Shown here: positions 10,295 to 18,605 of the stretch, one piece after another
Position numbering within the stretch: the stretch's first letter is position 1
Layout of the letters: every line of letters starts with the position of its first letter
DNA from: Wenyingzhuangia gilva
GTDB lineage: Bacteria; Bacteroidota; Bacteroidia; Flavobacteriales; Flavobacteriaceae
Direction of reading: 5' to 3'
NCBI RefSeq assembly: GCF_030519655.1
Contig: NZ_JAUMIT010000001.1
Span: 558,001-622,000, forward strand
Length of the DNA: 64,000 nt
Program-made: the position numbers and the translations under genes
The notes under the pieces: generated by a model
The model's database searches: none
The model's input: the letters and a program-made list of their open reading frames with translations, nothing else
Told to the model about the DNA's origin: nothing

Positions 10295-11062
10295 TTAACC
10301 TATAATATCTTTTACAAAAGCATCAATATGATCAACGCCATTAGTTCCCACATACTTTACAAAAGCAGAACCAATAATAGCTCCATTTACATGATTACAA
10401 ACTGTATCAAAAGTATCTTTGCTAGAAATTCCAAACCCTGCAATTAACGTACTTTTTAAATTGTATGATTTAATTCTATTAAAATATGCTATTTGTTTAT
10501 CAGAAATAGTTCCTTTTGCTCCGGTAATAGAAGAGGATGCTACTACATAAATAAAAGCATCTGTCATTTCATCTATCTTTTTAATACGCTCTTCTGAAGT
10601 TTGAGGGGTGATTAAAAACACATTAGACAAACCGTACTCTGCGAACATCGCTTTATAAGTATTCTCATACTCAATCATTGGCATGTCTGGTAAAACCAAG
10701 GTTTCTATACCAACAGACTGACATTTTTTACAAAATCTCTCAGCTCCATATCTAACCACTTGGTTAAAATATCCCATGGCAACTAAAGGAATATTTATTT
10801 CATCCTTAATTTCATCTAGTTGATTAAAAATAAGATCTAAATTGATTCCATTTTTTAACGCAATAGAACTACTTTCTTGAATAGTCGGTCCGTCTGCCAT
10901 AGGATCAGAATAAGGCAAACCTACTTCTAAAAAATCTACCCCAGCAGCCTCTAAACCTTTAATTACAGTCGCCGTATCATTTAAATTTGGATATCCGGAT
11001 GTAAAATATACCGAACACAATCTGTTTGGCTTTTCTTTAAATAGTTGATTGATTTTACTCAT
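10295..11062 (-). CDS. trpA: Tryptophan synthase alpha subunit
   Basis: Cleaves indole-3-glycerol phosphate to indole, which passes through a tunnel to the beta subunit. The catalytic Glu46 and Asp57 lie in [16 protein letters not shown], and the phosphate-binding glycine region GFGISS lies near 210. The length of 255 is normal. Its first 8 bases overlap the end of trpB, so the two subunits are translationally coupled, which fits their 1:1 complex. Confidence 0.98.
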   Translation of the reverse strand: MSKINQLFKEKPNRLCSVYFTSGYPNLNDTATVIKGLEAAGVDFLEVGLPYSDPMADGPTIQESSSIALKNGINLDLIFNQLDEIKDEINIPLVAMGYFNQVVRYGAERFCKKCQSVGIETLVLPDMPMIEYENTYKAMFAEYGLSNVFLITPQTSEERIKKIDEMTDAFIYVVASSSITGAKGTISDKQIAYFNRIKSYNLKSTLIAGFGISSKDTFDTVCNHVNGAIIGSAFVKYVGTNGVDHIDAFVKDIIG

Positions 11063-12260
11063 GTTTTCTAGCTTCTCTTTTTTCTAATTCGTCGATGTAA
11101 GTTTCTAAATCCTTATCTCCTCTACCAGATAAATTAATCACAACTACCTGATCTTTTTTCAAATCCATTTTACCTAAAACAGCCAATGCATGAGAACTTT
11201 CTAAAGCAGGAATAATTCCTTCTAATTCTGTTAATTCAAAAGCAGCATCCAACGCTTCTTGATCGGTAGCATTCATAAAAGTTCCTCTACCACTTTCAAA
11301 CAAATGTGCATGTAAAGGTCCTACTCCAGGATAATCCAATCCTGCAGAAATGGAATAAGGCTCAGTAATTTGTCCGTATTCATCTTGCATTAAAATGGTT
11401 TTTGAACCGTGAATTACTCCCACTTGTCCTAACTGAGAGGTTGCTGCACTTTCTCCTGAATTAATTCCCAATCCAGCAGCTTCTACCGCTACCAAAGCCA
11501 CTTCTTCATCATCCATATAATGATAAAATGCTCCAGCAGCATTAGATCCACCACCCACGCAAGCAATAATTGTATCCGGATTTTCTTTTCCTGTTTGTTC
11601 TTTTAACTGCCATTTTATTTCTTCTGAAATAATAGCCTGTAAACGTGCCACCATATCAGGATAAGGATGTGGTCCCACCACAGAACCTATTAAATAATAA
11701 GTTTCTTCTGGATGTTGGATCCAATCACGGATGGCTTCGTTAGTCGCATCTTTTAAGGTTTTAGAACCGCTAGTTGCCGCTACTACTGTTGCTCCTAACA
11801 TTTTCATTCGAGCCACATTTGGAGCCTGACGTTTGATGTCTACCTCTCCCATAAACACAATACACTCCAAGTTCATCAAAGCACAAACTGTTGCCGTAGC
11901 TACTCCATGTTGACCTGCACCTGTTTCGGCAATAATTCTCTTTTTACCTAAGTGCTTGGCAATTAAAATTTGTCCTATGGTATTGTTTACTTTATGCGCT
12001 CCTGTATGGTTTAAATCTTCTCTTTTCAAATAAATATGCGCTCCATATTTTTTAGATAAATTAGGTGCTAAATACAAAGGCGTTGGCCTTCCAACATATT
12101 GTTTTAATAAGTACAAATACTCTTTTTGAAAAGCCTCAGAATTGATAATCTCTAAATAATTATCTTCCAATTCTTTTACGTTTGGATACAACAATTCAGG
12201 AATATAAGCTCCCCCAAACTGCCCGTAATAACCATGTTCGTCTACTTGAAATTTTGACAT
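11055..12260 (-). CDS. trpB: Tryptophan synthase beta subunit
   Basis: PLP enzyme condensing indole with serine to give tryptophan. The PLP lysine is Lys90 in [13 protein letters not shown], and the phosphate-binding glycine loop is [10 protein letters not shown]. The start [21 protein letters not shown] gives 401 residues, typical of the main TrpB1 form. It lies in the trp operon between trpF and trpA; the 161-base spacer before it (toward trpF) carries an inverted pair of GC-rich palindromic repeats, while the junction with trpA overlaps. Confidence 0.98.
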   Translation of the reverse strand: MSKFQVDEHGYYGQFGGAYIPELLYPNVKELEDNYLEIINSEAFQKEYLYLLKQYVGRPTPLYLAPNLSKKYGAHIYLKREDLNHTGAHKVNNTIGQILIAKHLGKKRIIAETGAGQHGVATATVCALMNLECIVFMGEVDIKRQAPNVARMKMLGATVVAATSGSKTLKDATNEAIRDWIQHPEETYYLIGSVVGPHPYPDMVARLQAIISEEIKWQLKEQTGKENPDTIIACVGGGSNAAGAFYHYMDDEEVALVAVEAAGLGINSGESAATSQLGQVGVIHGSKTILMQDEYGQITEPYSISAGLDYPGVGPLHAHLFESGRGTFMNATDQEALDAAFELTELEGIIPALESSHALAVLGKMDLKKDQVVVINLSGRGDKDLETYIDELEKREARKHE

Positions 12261-12352
12261 CTCTTTATGTTTATTTGTTGAATTGTTTATTTGCTAAATC
12301 GACTCAACGATTCATCAAAAAACAAATCATTTTTTTATTTCTATTTATAAAC

Positions 12353-12376
12353 TGTTCTCGACTACGCTCGAACACC
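12353..12376 (+). repeat. GC-rich REP-like palindromic unit, copy 1
   Basis: Core CTCGACTACGCTCGA with pairing flanks GTTC/GAAC and a trailing ACC. It forms an inverted doublet with copy 2, 14 bases away, in the trpB-trpF spacer. Confidence 0.85.
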
Positions 12377-12390
12377 TTCTATCATAGTAA

Positions 12391-12413
12391 GGTCATCGAG
12401 CGGAGTCGAGATG
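12391..12413 (-). repeat. GC-rich REP-like palindromic unit, copy 2
   Basis: Inverted orientation relative to copy 1. Read on the minus strand the core is CTCGACTCCGCTCGA with flanks CATC/GATG and trailing ACC. It ends 8 bases from the trpF stop codon. Confidence 0.85.
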
Positions 12414-12421
12414 TTATTATT

Positions 12422-13051
12422 TTAAACACACTCCCCCTTTATTTCTTTAAAAAACTGTTGTAACAAATTCACATCTTTTTCTACTCCTTCAACTTCAAAC
12501 TTGCTGTTGATATCTAAGGCATAAATAGGTAAATCTGTTTTTAAAATTTCTTTTACTTTCTCTATTTCTTCTACTCCAATTCCACCACTTAAAATAAATG
12601 GTTTTTGTGATGGATAGTTTTTTAACACCGACCAATCAAAAGTATAACCGTTTCCTCCTTTGTCTTTTCCCTTGGTATCAAACAGAAAGTAATCTACAAA
12701 AGATTCGTAAGGTGATAATACAGAAAAATCAAACTCATCTTTAATTGAAAAGACTTTAAATAACTCGATATCTAAATCGTGACTATTTAGTTCTTGACAA
12801 TATGCTACAGATTCCGATCCATGTAATTGTACTGCTTTAAATCCGTATTGATTTACTTTTTGAACTACATCTCCAATAGGTGCATTGACAAAAACGCCTG
12901 TTTTTTTGATGTTTTCATCAATTTCAGGAATTACTCCTTCAAAATTTCTAGGCGATTTTGGATAAAATATAAAGCCCATGTAATCTGGTTGTAATCCAGC
13001 TACCGCTTTGATATTCTCCCCATATTTCATTCCACAAACTTTGATTTTCAT
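12422..13051 (-). CDS. trpF: Phosphoribosylanthranilate isomerase
   Basis: Amadori rearrangement of phosphoribosylanthranilate, third step of the tryptophan branch. The catalytic pair is Cys6 (KVCGMKYGEN) and Asp125 (FLFDTKGKDKGG); VQLHG lies at 74-78 and the C-terminal phosphate-binding LSGGIG at 154-159. It is a free-standing 209-residue enzyme, not fused to trpC as in enterobacteria. The spacer to trpC upstream consists of a 7-base tandem repeat and an opposing arm (see repeat entry). Confidence 0.97.
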   Translation of the reverse strand: MKIKVCGMKYGENIKAVAGLQPDYMGFIFYPKSPRNFEGVIPEIDENIKKTGVFVNAPIGDVVQKVNQYGFKAVQLHGSESVAYCQELNSHDLDIELFKVFSIKDEFDFSVLSPYESFVDYFLFDTKGKDKGGNGYTFDWSVLKNYPSQKPFILSGGIGVEEIEKVKEILKTDLPIYALDINSKFEVEGVEKDVNLLQQFFKEIKGECV

Positions 13052-13058
13052 TATTTTC

Positions 13059-13131
13059 GGTATCTGGTATCTGGTATCTGGTATCTGGTATCTAAAAATT
13101 CTTGATACTCAATACTAGCTACTTGATACTA
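13059..13131. repeat. Word-repeat inverted spacer, trpC-trpF junction
   Basis: Five exact tandem copies of GGTATCT (13059-13093), then a right arm (13101-13131) in which GATACT occurs twice and AATACT once, the complement of the left word. The whole spacer folds as an imperfect hairpin GTATC/GATAC. It fills the gap between trpC and trpF. Confidence 0.8.
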
Positions 13132-13133
13132 TT

Positions 13134-13916
13134 TTACATTTGCCCAATAAACTCTTTACAAGCTTGACCCGGATTATCTGTTTTCATAAAGTTTTCTCCT
13201 ATTAAAAACCCTTGAAAACCATATTGTTTTAATCCCATAATAATTTTAGGATCACTAATTCCACTCTCCGAAACTTTGATACAGCTATCTGGAATTTTAG
13301 AAGCCAATTCTATAGAATGTTCTAAATCTACCTTAAACGTATTTAAGTTTCTGTTGTTAATTCCGATAATTTTATCGTGGGCATCAATCTTATCCAATTC
13401 TTCTTGGGTATGGATTTCATACAAAACATCCATTCCTAAATCTGTTGCTAATTGTCCGTAATTCTTTAACTCTTCTTTGGTTAAACAAGCGGCAATCAAT
13501 AAAATAACATCGGCACCAATAGCTTTGGCTTCTACAATTTGAAAACCATCAACAATAAAATCTTTTCTAAGGATTGGCTTTACTTCATTAATGCTACGTG
13601 CTTTCATCAAATCAACCATGGTACCTCCAAAAAAGTGAGTATCGGTTAAAATAGATTGAGCAGCAACATTGGCATCTAAATACCCATTGGTTACTTCTAA
13701 AATATCAGCCTTATCGTTAATAATTCCTTTTGATGGAGACTGTCTTTTAAACTCAGCGATGATTCCTGTAGAACCTACTTCTAACAAAGATTTTTTTAAA
13801 GAAAGTGGTGTTCTTTTAAAATTAGGGCTCTCTACCAATTTTTGAACTGGCACCTCACTTTTAATTTTGGCAACTTCCTTTTTTTTGTATGCTATTATTT
13901 TTTCTAAAATTGTCAT
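13134..13916 (-). CDS. trpC: Indole-3-glycerol phosphate synthase
   Basis: Closes the indole ring: CdRP to indole-3-glycerol phosphate. The family block AEFKRQSPSKG lies at residues 54-64 with catalytic Glu55 and Lys57, and the C-terminal VSESGISD and LIGENFM blocks are present. I use the second ATG (MTILEKIIAYKKKEV), giving 260 residues and the usual family N-terminus; the ATG four codons earlier (MNDN) is possible. The gap to trpD carries one REP-like unit. Confidence 0.97.
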   Translation of the reverse strand: MTILEKIIAYKKKEVAKIKSEVPVQKLVESPNFKRTPLSLKKSLLEVGSTGIIAEFKRQSPSKGIINDKADILEVTNGYLDANVAAQSILTDTHFFGGTMVDLMKARSINEVKPILRKDFIVDGFQIVEAKAIGADVILLIAACLTKEELKNYGQLATDLGMDVLYEIHTQEELDKIDAHDKIIGINNRNLNTFKVDLEHSIELASKIPDSCIKVSESGISDPKIIMGLKQYGFQGFLIGENFMKTDNPGQACKEFIGQM

Positions 13917-13945
13917 ATTATCATTCATTACAAATTATAAACAAT

Positions 13946-13970
13946 TGTTCTCGACTCCGCTCGAACACCT
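13946..13970 (+). repeat. GC-rich REP-like palindromic unit, copy 3
   Basis: Core CTCGACTCCGCTCGA with flanks GTTC/GAAC and trailing ACC, in the trpD-trpC spacer, 6 bases from the trpD stop. Confidence 0.85.
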
Positions 13971-13975
13971 TTCTT

Positions 13976-14965
13976 TTATAACTCTATTAATGTTTTTAAA
14001 CTCTGTTTTGCTTTTCCTGAAACTAAACTTTCTTTGGCTTTTGCAAAAGATTCTTTAAACGACTTGCTATGATCAAAAGTCATTAAAGCATAGGCAGCAT
14101 TGGTTAACACTACATTATTTTGTGCTTCAGTTCCTTTTCCATCTAAAATAGAGGTGAATATTTGGGCGGCCTCAGGAACACTATTTCCACCAAAAATATC
14201 AGAAGGTTTGATGACCTCCATTCCAATTTCATGAGGTTTAATAATTTGTTCTTTCTCTTTGGTGTACATTTTAAAATTTCCTGTTAGAGAAATTTCATCA
14301 TATCCGTCTAGAGCATGAACCACCGCAAAATTATCAGAAGTTTTGCTCAACACCTCTTTATACAATCTACCTACATACAAATTAAACACTCCCACCATTT
14401 GGTTTTGAGGCATACTTGGATTTACCAAAGGTCCTAACATGTTAAAAAAAGTTTTCATTCCTAACTCTTTTCTAACAGGCCCAACGGCTGCCATAGCTGG
14501 ATGAAAAAGTGGTGCATGTAAAAAACAAATATTGGCCTTGTCTATTTGATTTTTTAAAATACTCTCATTATTGGTGAACTTGTACCCTAAATGTTCTAAC
14601 ATATTTGAAGAACCCGATGCCGAAGACACTCCGTAATTACCATGCTTAGCGACTTTATGTCCCGTTCCTGCAACCACAAAAGAAGTTAAGGTTGAAATAT
14701 TAAACGTGTTCTTACCATCTCCTCCTGTTCCACACAAATCAATGGTATTAAAGTCTGATAAATTGATTTTTAAAGCCAACTCTAACAAAGCTTCTCTAAA
14801 CCCTGAAAGTTCTGCTACCGTGATAGGTCTCATCAAAAAAACCGTTACAAATGATGCTATTTGAGAATGGTTACATCCTCCGTTGGCTATTTGTATAAAA
14901 ACTTCTTTGGCTTCTTGTTGAGTTAAATGTTCGTACTCAAATAATCTCGCTAATATTTTCTTCAT
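13976..14965 (-). CDS. trpD: Anthranilate phosphoribosyltransferase
   Basis: Transfers phosphoribose from PRPP to anthranilate. The PRPP-binding loop GTGGDGKNTFN lies at residues 79-89 and KHGN at 107-110, both diagnostic. The length of 329 is normal, and it is separate from the glutaminase subunit trpG, which precedes it in the operon. The 78-base gap to trpG contains AGTAT/AGGTA-like words that look like a decayed form of the spacer between trpG and trpE. Confidence 0.97.
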   Translation of the reverse strand: MKKILARLFEYEHLTQQEAKEVFIQIANGGCNHSQIASFVTVFLMRPITVAELSGFREALLELALKINLSDFNTIDLCGTGGDGKNTFNISTLTSFVVAGTGHKVAKHGNYGVSSASGSSNMLEHLGYKFTNNESILKNQIDKANICFLHAPLFHPAMAAVGPVRKELGMKTFFNMLGPLVNPSMPQNQMVGVFNLYVGRLYKEVLSKTSDNFAVVHALDGYDEISLTGNFKMYTKEKEQIIKPHEIGMEVIKPSDIFGGNSVPEAAQIFTSILDGKGTEAQNNVVLTNAAYALMTFDHSKSFKESFAKAKESLVSGKAKQSLKTLIEL

Positions 14966-15043
14966 TTTTTTAGTATTGGATCTCTAACAGCAGGTAACTA
15001 GAACTAGTATATTAGATTTTGTCTTAATCTCTAGAATTATTAA

Positions 15044-15637
15044 CTACTTCTTACTAATTTCTTTTTGTGCGTTCTCAATAAATTCTCTCACCATTGCCTC
15101 ACCATCTGGTGTTAAGATAGACTCTGGATGAAATTGTACCGCACTAATGTTATACTTTTCATGCTGAATAGCCATCACTCCACCATCTTCATCTAAACAA
15201 GTAATTTTTAATTCTTTTGGCATGGTTTCTCCATCAGCAATCCAAGAATGATAACGAGCTGCTGTAAAGAAAGTTGGTATGTTCTTAAAAATTAAAGCAT
15301 CATCATCCACCACTTTCATTTCTGTAGCTACACCATGAAAAACATTGTCCATGTTGATGATTTTTCCACCAAAAACTTCTGTTATGGCTTGCAAACCTAA
15401 ACACACCCCAAAAATAGGTCTCTTTCCTGCATATTCAGCAATCACTTCCTTCAAAATTCCCGCTTCATCAGGAACTCCTGGCCCAGGAGACAACATAATT
15501 AAATCATAATCTCCCACTACTTCTAGCGGAATTTCATCATTTCTAAAAACATCTGGTGTTTCTCCTGTAATCTCTTCTACCATATGAACCAAGTTATAAG
15601 TAAAAGAATCGTAGTTATCTAATATTAATATTTTCAT
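15044..15637 (-). CDS. trpG: Anthranilate synthase glutamine amidotransferase subunit
   Basis: Class I glutamine amidotransferase that supplies ammonia to TrpE. The triad is visible: Cys79 (GVCLGLQAI), His170 and Glu172 (FHPESILT); the oxyanion region SPGPGVPDEAG lies at 50-60. The length of 197 is normal for a free-standing subunit. It could in principle also serve p-aminobenzoate synthase (pabA function), since many bacteria share one subunit; no separate pabA is in this window. Confidence 0.97.
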   Translation of the reverse strand: MKILILDNYDSFTYNLVHMVEEITGETPDVFRNDEIPLEVVGDYDLIMLSPGPGVPDEAGILKEVIAEYAGKRPIFGVCLGLQAITEVFGGKIINMDNVFHGVATEMKVVDDDALIFKNIPTFFTAARYHSWIADGETMPKELKITCLDEDGGVMAIQHEKYNISAVQFHPESILTPDGEAMVREFIENAQKEISKK

Positions 15638-15643
15638 ATCTCT

Positions 15644-15731
15644 TAGTATCAGGTATCTAGTATAGGGTATCTAGTATCTTTTTTTAAGCATAAGCTATAT
15701 CTTGATACTTGCTACCTGTTACCAGATACTA
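15644..15731. repeat. Word-repeat inverted spacer, trpE-trpG junction
   Basis: Left arm (15644-15679) is built from AGTATC/GGTATC words; right arm (15702-15731) from GATACT/CTACC/GATACTA words. The reverse complement of the right arm aligns with the left over about 30 bases with a few mismatches. Same architecture as the trpC-trpF spacer but not the same sequence. Confidence 0.75.
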
Positions 15732-15734
15732 AAT

Positions 15735-17129
15735 TTATATTTTCTCTGCCAACACCAAAGCTTTCTTTAATGCCGCTAACTTGTTGTTTACTTCTTGTAA
15801 TTCTCCTTCTTCTGTAGAATCTGTAACAATTCCTGCTCCTGCTTGATAATACAAGGTGTTATTTTTACTTACAAAAGATCTAATGGCAATGGCTAAATTT
15901 ACCTCTCCAGACAAACCAATCACCCCTACTGCTCCTCCGTAAAAACCTCTTGCTTGCGCTTCGTAAGTATCAATTAACTGCATGGCTTTGTATTTTGGAG
16001 CTCCACTTAAAGTTCCTGCAGGAAAAGTATCTCCTACAATTTTTAAAGGATTTCCTTTGATTTTTCCTTCTACAGTAGACACTAAATGAATTACATGACT
16101 AAAATATTGTACTTCTTTAAAAACCTCAACCGTTACATTGTTAGCATGTTTACTTAAATCATTACGAGCTAAATCTACCAACATCACGTGTTCTGCAGTT
16201 TCTTTTTTATCGTTTGATAATTTTTCTCCTAACAAATGATCTTCTCTTGCGTTTCCTGTTCTTCTGAACGTTCCTGCAATTGGATTGATGGTTGCCACAC
16301 CTTTTTGTACTTTAATTTGTGCTTCAGGTGATGAACCCATCAAACGGAAACTACCATAATCAAAATAGAATAAATATGGAGATGGGTTGATAGAACGTAA
16401 CGCTCTATACAAGTTAAAATCGTCTCCTTGATATTTTTGTTGAAATTGTCTAGACAATACTATTTGAAAAACATCTCCTCGTTTACAATGAGCTTTTCCT
16501 TTTCTTACATATTCCTTAAATTCTTCATCTGTACAGCTTGATGTTTCACTATCTGCATCATAAGAAAAACTTTGAGTTTGATAGGTTGGATTGTTAATAA
16601 TTGAAATAATTTCATCAATATTAGATTCCTCTCCTTCTGGCACATTTTCTATCACAACCATTTCATCGTTAAAATGATTGATGGCAATTACATATCTGTA
16701 AAAACTATATTGTAAAAACGGAATGGCAGATGCTGCTGGTTTAGCATTTAATTTAATATTTTCAAAATATTGAACAGCATCATAAGTAGAATATCCATAC
16801 AAACCGTTATAGGCTTTGTGAGCATCATCACAATCTGTTTGAATTAAATCACTGTAATATTGAAAAACTTCGTGAAAATTTCTTTGTAAAGGAGCACTGG
16901 TTAACAACTCTCCTCTATACACTAAATTTAAAGCCTCTTTTTCTACTTTGATATTTACCAAAGGATCTATAGCCATAAAAGAATAACTATCTTCTTTTGA
17001 ATGATAATCAGAACCTTCTAGCAAAACGGTGTTTGCAAAACGATCTCTAAATCTTAAATAAAGCGACACAGGGGTAACTGTATCGGCCATTTGTTCTTTA
17101 ATAACGGTCTTAAACTGTAATTTTTTCAT
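15735..17129 (-). CDS. trpE: Anthranilate synthase component I
   Basis: Makes anthranilate from chorismate with ammonia from TrpG; entry point of the tryptophan branch. The C-terminal chorismate-binding domain shows GSSPEAQ, PIAGTFRRTGN, DLARNDLSKHA, GTLSGAPKYKAMQLID and GFYGGAVG in order. The N-terminal VLLEGSD (about residues 34-40) corresponds to the LLES element where tryptophan binds for feedback inhibition; here a Gly follows the Glu. The length of 464 is normal for Bacteroidetes. Expression is predicted to be controlled by the leader peptide and intrinsic terminator immediately upstream; the terminator T-run ends 14 bases before the ATG. Confidence 0.98.
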   Translation of the reverse strand: MKKLQFKTVIKEQMADTVTPVSLYLRFRDRFANTVLLEGSDYHSKEDSYSFMAIDPLVNIKVEKEALNLVYRGELLTSAPLQRNFHEVFQYYSDLIQTDCDDAHKAYNGLYGYSTYDAVQYFENIKLNAKPAASAIPFLQYSFYRYVIAINHFNDEMVVIENVPEGEESNIDEIISIINNPTYQTQSFSYDADSETSSCTDEEFKEYVRKGKAHCKRGDVFQIVLSRQFQQKYQGDDFNLYRALRSINPSPYLFYFDYGSFRLMGSSPEAQIKVQKGVATINPIAGTFRRTGNAREDHLLGEKLSNDKKETAEHVMLVDLARNDLSKHANNVTVEVFKEVQYFSHVIHLVSTVEGKIKGNPLKIVGDTFPAGTLSGAPKYKAMQLIDTYEAQARGFYGGAVGVIGLSGEVNLAIAIRSFVSKNNTLYYQAGAGIVTDSTEEGELQEVNNKLAALKKALVLAEKI

Positions 17130-17143
17130 ACGTTATAAACTAT

Positions 17144-17173
17144 AAAAAAAGGCTTATCGTGAGATAAGCCTTT
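17144..17173 (-). terminator. Tryptophan attenuator terminator
   Basis: Perfect 11-base stem AAAGGCTTATC / GATAAGCCTTT with loop TCAC, followed on the minus strand by seven T. It lies between trpL and trpE. Its loop and stem edge (CTCACG on the minus strand, plus coordinates 17158-17163) complements CGTGAG at 17206-17211 just after trpL, giving a competing antiterminator. Confidence 0.88.
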
Positions 17174-17216
17174 ATATATTTATTTTTTTAAAATACACAT
17201 TGATACTCACGCTTAA

Positions 17217-17264
17217 TTAATTAAGAGTGTACCACCACCAAGTATTTTTTCTATCTAATTTCAT
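17217..17264 (-). CDS. trpL: trp operon leader peptide
   Basis: A 15-residue ORF, MKLDRKNTWWWYTLN, with three consecutive Trp codons (TGG at plus coordinates 17232-17240) and an adjacent Tyr, too short for standard gene finding. It sits between a strong promoter and the intrinsic terminator in front of trpE. In classical attenuation a ribosome stalled on the Trp codons blocks segment 1, so that segment 2 (CGTGAG) pairs with segment 3 (CTCACG) and the terminator cannot form. When Trp is plentiful the palindrome CTTAATTAATTAAG with CAC/GTG can form the 1:2 hairpin. The ATG is 5-6 bases after the -7 element, so the mRNA may be leaderless. It probably belongs to the trp-leader class known from Bacteroidetes. 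Confidence 0.9.
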   Translation of the reverse strand: MKLDRKNTWWWYTLN

Positions 17265-17269
17265 TGACA

Positions 17270-17300
17270 CAAATTTAACATTCATTTTTAATAAACCAAA
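17270..17300 (-). promoter_or_regulatory. Promoter of the trp operon
   Basis: On the minus strand TTTG, 19 bases, TAAATTTG; a full consensus match. The predicted start coincides with the first base of trpL or the base before it. Confidence 0.75.
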
Positions 17301-17420
17301 TTATTTGAGTTCTAAATATTTTGAGTGTTTTTAAAAAGAAAAAAGTTATTAAAACAACCTGTAACAAGCTCTTTTTAATAGATTTTTAATATTTTAACCA
17401 AAATTTAAAACAATAAAAAA

Positions 17421-17780
17421 ATGAATTGGTATTTAAAAGTATTAAAACAGTACGCAGACTTTAACGGAAGAGCAAGAAGAAAAGAATATTGGATGTTTAT
17501 TCTTTTTAATGCGATTGCTAGCTACACTTTAATGTTTATTGGTTTACAAATAAACTTCATCTTTTTAAGCTCCATTTATTCATTGGCCGTTATGGTTCCT
17601 AGTATTGCTGTTGGTGTTAGAAGAATGCATGATGTTGGAAAATCTGGATGGTATATTTTAATTCCAATTTACAACCTTATCTTACTTTGCACAAACGGAG
17701 AAGAAGGACCAAACGAATACGGTTCTGACCCCAAAAACCCTACTGATGAATTAGACGAAATTGGAACTGCACAAGCATAA
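17421..17780 (+). CDS. DUF805 family membrane protein
   Basis: Small integral membrane protein of the DUF805 (YhaH-like) family; molecular function unknown. Family features are visible: FNGRARRKEYWMFILFNAI at the start, hydrophobic segments at about 24-42, 44-63 and 77-92, the RRMHDVGKSGWY block, and the acidic tail GEEGPNEYGSDPK. The length of 119 is typical. It lies alone between the trp promoter region and a terminator shared with the convergent RDD gene. Confidence 0.92.
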   Translation: MNWYLKVLKQYADFNGRARRKEYWMFILFNAIASYTLMFIGLQINFIFLSSIYSLAVMVPSIAVGVRRMHDVGKSGWYILIPIYNLILLCTNGEEGPNEYGSDPKNPTDELDEIGTAQA

Positions 17781-17789
17781 AACTTAAAA

Positions 17790-17824
17790 TAAAAAAGCCT
17801 CTTTAAATTTAAAGAGGCTTTTTT
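17790..17824. terminator. Bidirectional intrinsic terminator
   Basis: Near-perfect palindrome AAGCCTCTTTAAA / TTTAAAGAGGCTT with A- and T-runs, between the convergent DUF805 and RDD genes. Confidence 0.85.
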
Positions 17825-17829
17825 ATTCA

Positions 17830-18582
17830 TTACATATTCTGAGTGTAATAATTATAATCTTTAATCACCGTATCTAAAAACTGTTCCGTAGTTTGTTCTG
17901 GTAGTGGTTCTTTATTCATGACTACTACTATTTTTTCTCTAAGTTTTAATAACAAATCATGATCTTTTTTTGCTTTTGCTCTTAAATAATTTTCTTTGAT
18001 AATTCTTACATCATTGTCCGACAATCTTACTACTGAAGGATAAGTAGGTTGATAGTTATTAGTTGAGATGGTTTCATCTAAAATAGTGTGACTTATATTT
18101 ACTTTATTTCTTAAACTCACCACAGCCGTTCCCGATGCCATTCCTCCCAAACGTTGTGCTTTTTTAGAACTCCCTATAAACACCAAAGCAATAATTCCTG
18201 AAAACATATTTAAGTCAACAATACGCATGATCCATCTGATAAAAAAATCTATAAATCCAGTTTGATAACCATCAATTTTTAAAACTTTAAGTTTCATCAC
18301 TTTCTTTCCTACAGTTTGTCCGTCAAAAAAAGACTCCATGACCAGTGTATAAAAAATAACTGGTATTCCTAAAACAATTACAACCGCCATCATAGACCAA
18401 GTATCTAACTCTTGAAAACTTTTCAAAAGATCTAAAAGACCAAATAAAATATAGGCTAATATTGATATATAAGCCCCTTTTATTAAAAAATCTATAAACC
18501 ATGCCAGCATACGATGATTGAGCTCTGCAGACTTAAAATCTAAGTTTACATTTTGCGTAGTGGTTATTTGTATTTCTGCCAT
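17830..18582 (-). CDS. RDD family membrane protein
   Basis: Integral membrane protein of the RDD family. The N-terminal part has the typical ELNHRMLAWFIDFLIKGAY (Arg and Asp in the first helix), GQTVGKKVMKLKV in the connecting loop and FFIRWIMRIVD before the last helices; the C-terminal 90 residues are soluble and charged. It is divergent from the SpoIIM-like gene with only 23 bases between start codons. RDD genes commonly neighbour SpoIIM/DUF4129/MoxR/DUF58 clusters in Bacteroidetes, so it is likely part of the same functional set. No substrate can be given. Confidence 0.9.
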   Translation of the reverse strand: MAEIQITTTQNVNLDFKSAELNHRMLAWFIDFLIKGAYISILAYILFGLLDLLKSFQELDTWSMMAVVIVLGIPVIFYTLVMESFFDGQTVGKKVMKLKVLKIDGYQTGFIDFFIRWIMRIVDLNMFSGIIALVFIGSSKKAQRLGGMASGTAVVSLRNKVNISHTILDETISTNNYQPTYPSVVRLSDNDVRIIKENYLRAKAKKDHDLLLKLREKIVVVMNKEPLPEQTTEQFLDTVIKDYNYYTQNM

Positions 18583-18605
18583 TTTATCAGGTTATTTGTT
18601 TTACT

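Noticed and set aside
12182-12463. 93-codon plus-strand frame across the trpB start and the trpB-trpF spacer
   Set aside because: It reads through the REP-like doublet and parts of two trp genes; no signal peptide, motif or promoter.
13059-13093. CRISPR-like array of five 7-base repeats between trpF and trpC
   Set aside because: Units are 7 bases and directly adjacent with no spacers; this is a tandem word repeat with a complementary arm, and no cas genes are present.
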